Shown: in pieces, positions 1 through 5,292 of the stretch
Numbering within the stretch: position 1 is the stretch's first letter
Layout of the letters: every line of letters starts with the position of its first letter
Origin: Anaerolineales bacterium
Lineage (GTDB): Bacteria > Chloroflexota > Anaerolineae > Anaerolineales > DRMV01
DNA length: 5,292 bases
Reading direction: 5' to 3'
NCBI GenBank assembly: GCA_026991215.1
Contig: JALXBY010000215.1
Location: 1-5,292, forward strand
Position numbers and translations under genes: made by a program
The notes under the pieces: model-generated
Database searches by the model: none
What the model saw: the letters and a program-made list of their open reading frames with translations, nothing else
Told to the model about the DNA's origin: nothing

Positions 1-371
1 CCCGGGACCTGGCCCAGGCCGTCCGGGACCCGGATTGGCCGGATATCTTGCGGGCTTACGCCCGGGCCAAGCGCATCGTGCGGGACCTGAAGGAAACCTT
101 CCCCCTGAACCCCGACCTGTACACCGAACCCGAAGCCAAGGCCCTGTACGAAGCCTGGCAGGCCGCGCGACAGCGCCTGGACGCGGACCCCGAAGTGCCC
201 ACCCTGGTGGAGGTGCTGCGGGAACTGCAGCCGGTCATCGACGCCTTTTTCGACACCATCCTGGTCATGGCGAAAGAGGAAGACCTGCGAAAGGCCCGGT
301 TAGGATTGGTGCAGCGGGTGGCCGACCTGCCCCGCGGCATTGCGGATTTGAGTAAGTTGGAGGGGTTTTAG
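1..371 (+). CDS. glyS: Glycyl-tRNA synthetase beta subunit, C-terminal fragment (5' end outside window)
   Basis: This is the last 122 codons of the beta chain of bacterial heterotetrameric glycyl-tRNA synthetase, which attaches glycine to tRNA-Gly in the cytoplasm. The reading frame enters at base 3 and ends at TAG 369-371. The fragment is the mostly helical anticodon-binding region. The recognisable stretch lies at about residues 78-92 of the fragment: VIDAFFDTILVMAKE closely resembles the family's typical FFD-x-VLVMA segment. It is followed by a basic helix (RKARLGLVQRVADL) and the usual ending around IADLSKLEGF. The beta chain carries tRNA recognition, while the aminoacylation site lies in the alpha chain GlyQ, which is not visible here. 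A fused alpha-beta protein is possible, since the start lies outside the window. Composition is GC-rich (about 70% in a sampled line), unlike the next gene. The C-terminus looks intact, so the following cassette did not truncate it. Confidence 0.9.
   Translation, partial: RDLAQAVRDPDWPDILRAYARAKRIVRDLKETFPLNPDLYTEPEAKALYEAWQAARQRLDADPEVPTLVEVLRELQPVIDAFFDTILVMAKEEDLRKARLGLVQRVADLPRGIADLSKLEGF
359..365 (+). promoter_or_regulatory. Ribosome binding site of the ATPase gene
   Basis: GGAGGGG lies inside the last codons of glyS, 8 nt before ATG 374. It is a strong Shine-Dalgarno match at good spacing. It supports ATG 374 as the start and implies translation coupled to glyS, because the two genes are only 2 nt apart. 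Confidence 0.75.
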
Positions 372-373
372 CC

Positions 374-1567
374 ATGGCGCGGCGTCAGGCGCATTTGTAC
401 GTAAAAGATTTCGGCCCCGTGCAGGAAGCCCGTCTGGAACTGGGGGACGTCACGGTTTTTGTCGGGCCTCAGGCCACGGGTAAAAGCATCATCCTGGCGC
501 TGTTCAAACTGCTGCAAGACACCCGAGCGGTGCAGTGGCTGCTGAAGCATTACAATCTGGACTGGGATGATAAGCCCGACCGTTTCTTCGAACTTTTCTT
601 TGGTGAAGGCATGGGGGGCTTGTGGCAACCGGAAACCCACATTGCGTACAACGGTGTGCGCTATACGGTGGAAGACGTAGCGAAACCGAAACGCGGCGGG
701 CGAAAGACCCCCCAGGAGAAAGTGTTCTATATCCCCGCCCAACGGGTGCTTACGTTGCGGGACGGCCTGACCCGCCCTTTCACCGATTACCGGGTGGGCG
801 ACCCTTTCGTCGTACGCCGATTTAGCGACATGCTGCACCAACTGGTACAGTCGGAATTCGCCCGGCAGGAACAACTCTTCCCCCAGCCACGGCGTCTTAA
901 ACGCGTGTTCCGGGAGCGATTGGAGGAGCACATTTATCGGGGTTTTGCCCTCCGTGCAGACCGTCAATGGATGCAGCGCCGCCTGGTATTGGCAGCGGAA
1001 GGGCAAAAACTGCCTTATATGGTCTGGTCGGCCGGCCAGCGGGAGTTTACCCCGCTCTTGTTGGGCCTGTACTGGTTGATGCCGCCGGGGGGCCAATCGC
1101 GTCGCAAGGGATGGGAATGGGTGGTTGTTGAAGAACCCGAAATGGGTCTGCACCCTTATGCGATACGGGAAGTGACCTTGCTGTTGTTGGAACTGGCCCG
1201 CCGCGGTTATGGGTTGCTGCTTTCGACCCACTCGCCCGTGGTGTTGGACGTCCTCTGGGCCATTCGGGTGTTCCAGCAAGTAGCCCCAAAGAACCGGGAT
1301 TTGGCCCTTGAAGGTGTGCTGGAATTGGGCGGTTGGTCCCGGCGTCCCTCGTTGATGAAACTGGCCGAATCGTTGCTGCACCTGGCCTTGAAGGTGTACT
1401 ATTTCTCGCCCCAGGGCATCGTCCGAGATATTTCGGCATTGGCACCGGACCACGAAGAAGCGGAAATGTGGGGATGGGGTGGCCTGACCGAGTTCAGCGG
1501 TCGCGTAGCCGACTTGGTGGGTCGGGTATTGGCGCGTGTGGAGGAGGCCTATGAGCCGGTTTTGTGA
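374..1567 (+). CDS. ABC-type AAA family ATPase (AAA_15/AAA_21, OLD/SMC-like), probable sensor of a two-gene cassette
   Basis: This is a 397-residue soluble P-loop ATPase of the group that includes OLD, AriA and PtuA. Visible motifs, in order: a short N-terminal strand region (DFGPVQEARLELGDVTVFVG); Walker A GPQATGKS at residues 31-38 with catalytic-loop K37; FYIPAQR at 118-124, a position where relatives often have an 'IPA-R' strand; ABC-signature-like SAGQRE at 219-224; Walker B VVVEEPEMGLHP at 250-261 with the acidic pair E253/E254; and H-loop STHSP at 284-288 with H286. The insert between Walker A and the signature is short, so there is no long SMC-type coiled coil. No TOPRIM domain follows the H-loop, so it is not a complete OLD nuclease. 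The C-terminal 80 residues contain an aromatic, acidic stretch (EEAEMWGWGGLTEFSG) that I do not recognise. The gene follows glyS by 2 nt and overlaps the next gene by 17 nt, so it is probably co-transcribed with both. Known relatives work with a partner effector in phage defence; that role here is inference. Confidence 0.85.
   Translation: MARRQAHLYVKDFGPVQEARLELGDVTVFVGPQATGKSIILALFKLLQDTRAVQWLLKHYNLDWDDKPDRFFELFFGEGMGGLWQPETHIAYNGVRYTVEDVAKPKRGGRKTPQEKVFYIPAQRVLTLRDGLTRPFTDYRVGDPFVVRRFSDMLHQLVQSEFARQEQLFPQPRRLKRVFRERLEEHIYRGFALRADRQWMQRRLVLAAEGQKLPYMVWSAGQREFTPLLLGLYWLMPPGGQSRRKGWEWVVVEEPEMGLHPYAIREVTLLLLELARRGYGLLLSTHSPVVLDVLWAIRVFQQVAPKNRDLALEGVLELGGWSRRPSLMKLAESLLHLALKVYYFSPQGIVRDISALAPDHEEAEMWGWGGLTEFSGRVADLVGRVLARVEEAYEPVL
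1540..1547 (+). promoter_or_regulatory. Ribosome binding site deciding the start of the small partner gene
   Basis: GGAGGAGG lies within the 3' end of the ATPase gene. Its first GGAGG (1540-1544) is 6 nt from ATG 1551, an ideal spacing. This favours ATG 1551 over the in-frame GTG at 1536, which lies upstream of the site and so cannot be served by it. Confidence 0.65.
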
Positions 1568-2039
1568 AACCATCGGAAGCCTGCCCTGGCCCATCCCCTG
1601 CCATACCGGGTTGAACGCGTTGCGCAAACGGGACAAACGGTCGATTCAGTGCCAAACTTCGCCGAACGCGCTTTCAAGCGTTGACCTGGATACAGGCCTA
1701 TCCCACATCTTCCCCCAAGCCCCGCGCTGGGACTATGGCATCGCCTGCGACCAACCCTCGTTATGTGTGATATGGGTTGAAGTGCATCCCGCGACCTCCG
1801 GTGAAGTACGCAAAGTGGCACGGAAATTGAAGTGGCTTCGTTCGTTGGTACAGGGGCACTTATCCAGTCTCCGTTCGGTGCCACAAAGGTTCTACTGGGT
1901 TGCTTCGGGGCGGGTTCACATTCCTCGGCACACCCCCCAATACAAGCACTTGAGAACGTTGCAGGCCCAAGGCTTACAGGGGCCGTTGAAGTTTCTCGAT
2001 GTGTGTGATGCCTTGCGAGAAGTCTGTGAAGTTGCGTGA
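1551..2039 (+). CDS. Uncharacterised 162-residue partner protein, PD-(D/E)XK-nuclease-like pattern
   Basis: I do not recognise this as a named family. It overlaps the ATPase gene by 17 nt and shares its lower GC content, so the two very likely form one functional unit. The order of elements suggests a compact alpha/beta nuclease-like core. A strand with an acidic residue (RWDYGIA, D61) comes first. It is followed by a hydrophobic strand ending in an acidic residue (LCVIWVEVHPA, E77 and H79) and a basic amphipathic helix (EVRKVARKLKWLRSLV, residues 85-100). A further strand (RFYWVASG, 113-120) and a final helix (PQYKHLRTLQAQ) complete it. That is the beta-beta-alpha-beta-alpha order of PD-(D/E)XK enzymes, but with ExH where ExK is usual. 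The N-terminal 55 residues are basic and contain SVDLDTGL. Seven cysteines are scattered without a CxxC pair, so a zinc finger is unlikely. No signal peptide or membrane segment is visible. The nuclease role is inference; it could also be a regulatory or dead-nuclease subunit of the ATPase. Confidence 0.7.
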   Translation: MSRFCETIGSLPWPIPCHTGLNALRKRDKRSIQCQTSPNALSSVDLDTGLSHIFPQAPRWDYGIACDQPSLCVIWVEVHPATSGEVRKVARKLKWLRSLVQGHLSSLRSVPQRFYWVASGRVHIPRHTPQYKHLRTLQAQGLQGPLKFLDVCDALREVCEVA

Positions 2040-2051
2040 AACGCATTTTCA

Positions 2052-2070
2052 CTTCGCCGCAGGGGCGAAG
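2052..2070 (+). other. Intergenic hairpin between the cassette and the fusion gene
   Basis: CTTCGCC (2052-2058) and GGCGAAG (2064-2070) form a perfect 7-bp stem with a 5-nt loop, 12 nt after the partner gene's stop codon. No T-run follows on the + strand, so it is not a canonical intrinsic terminator. It may be an attenuating or mRNA-stabilising hairpin marking the end of the cassette. The rest of the 67-nt gap shows no convincing promoter. Confidence 0.4.
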
Positions 2071-2092
2071 CGCCCTCCCAAAAAACCCGCTC

Positions 2093-2098
2093 AGGAGA
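2093..2098 (+). promoter_or_regulatory. Ribosome binding site of the EndoQ-helicase gene
   Basis: AGGAGA lies 8 nt before ATG 2107. An in-frame TGA at 2101-2103, between the site and the ATG, rules out any start further upstream, so ATG 2107 is well fixed. Confidence 0.7.
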
Positions 2099-2106
2099 CC
2101 TGACCC

Positions 2107-5292
<3,186 letters not shown>

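Noticed and set aside
368..1636. A 422-codon open stretch on the - strand opposite the ATPase gene.
   Set aside because: It is antisense to clear Walker A, Walker B and H-loop motifs, and its composition looks like reversed GC-rich coding sequence. No domain is seen in it.
1950..1978. A TTGAGA box followed after 17 nt by CTTACA, considered as a promoter for the EndoQ-helicase gene.
   Set aside because: The second box matches the -10 consensus poorly, and the pair lies inside the partner gene's coding sequence. No other evidence supports it.
2052..2085. The hairpin followed by a run of A, considered as an intrinsic terminator.
   Set aside because: A terminator on the + strand needs a T-run after the stem; here the bases after it are C-rich and then A. 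On the - strand no clear T-run follows the stem either, and there is no - strand gene to end.

Overview
The window is dense, GC-rich bacterial DNA with every supported gene on the + strand. It holds the 3' end of a glycyl-tRNA synthetase beta chain (glyS), a two-gene cassette (an ABC-type AAA ATPase plus a small unrecognised protein), and the first 1062 codons of a very large gene that runs off the right edge. The split, bacterial-type GlyRS beta chain, about 70-75% GC in the flanking genes, and the GTGGTCA-type heptanucleotide repeat suggest a GC-rich, perhaps thermophilic bacterium. Chloroflexota is my best guess, but nothing here proves the phylum.

Layout. Positions 1-371: glyS C-terminus (anticodon-binding region). 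Positions 374-1567: a 397-residue ATPase starting only 2 nt after the glyS stop. Positions 1551-2039: a 162-residue partner overlapping the ATPase gene by 17 nt, with a fold pattern resembling PD-(D/E)XK nucleases. Sampled lines of this cassette are visibly less GC-rich (about 52-60%) than the flanks, which suggests an acquired module lodged in a housekeeping operon. An ATPase plus a putative small nuclease resembles the architecture of anti-phage defence or toxin-type pairs such as Septu and PARIS, but no known system is matched outright. Positions 2040-2106: a short gap with one hairpin and a ribosome binding site.

Positions 2107-5292: one uninterrupted reading frame joining an endonuclease Q-type PHP nuclease (PHP domain, four-cysteine zinc ribbon, EndoQ C-terminal region) to a UvrD/Rep-type superfamily 1 helicase. 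The window ends just after helicase motif V. The two enzymes are joined by a linker that is itself a 33-unit tandem repeat of a 7-bp DNA word (3397-3627). Because 3 x 7 = 21 nt, it encodes 11 heptapeptides in perfect register. A bacterial sliding-clamp-like motif (QATLF) sits at the end of the nuclease part, just before the linker. The combination suggests a single-polypeptide repair machine: nick 5' of a deaminated base, then unwind or displace the damaged strand, possibly tethered to the clamp.

The most striking observation is the heptanucleotide linker. Its unit length is not a multiple of three, so gain or loss of one unit would shift the helicase out of frame. Its sequence also drifts along its length from one word to nearly that word's reverse complement, leaving complementary arms at its two ends.
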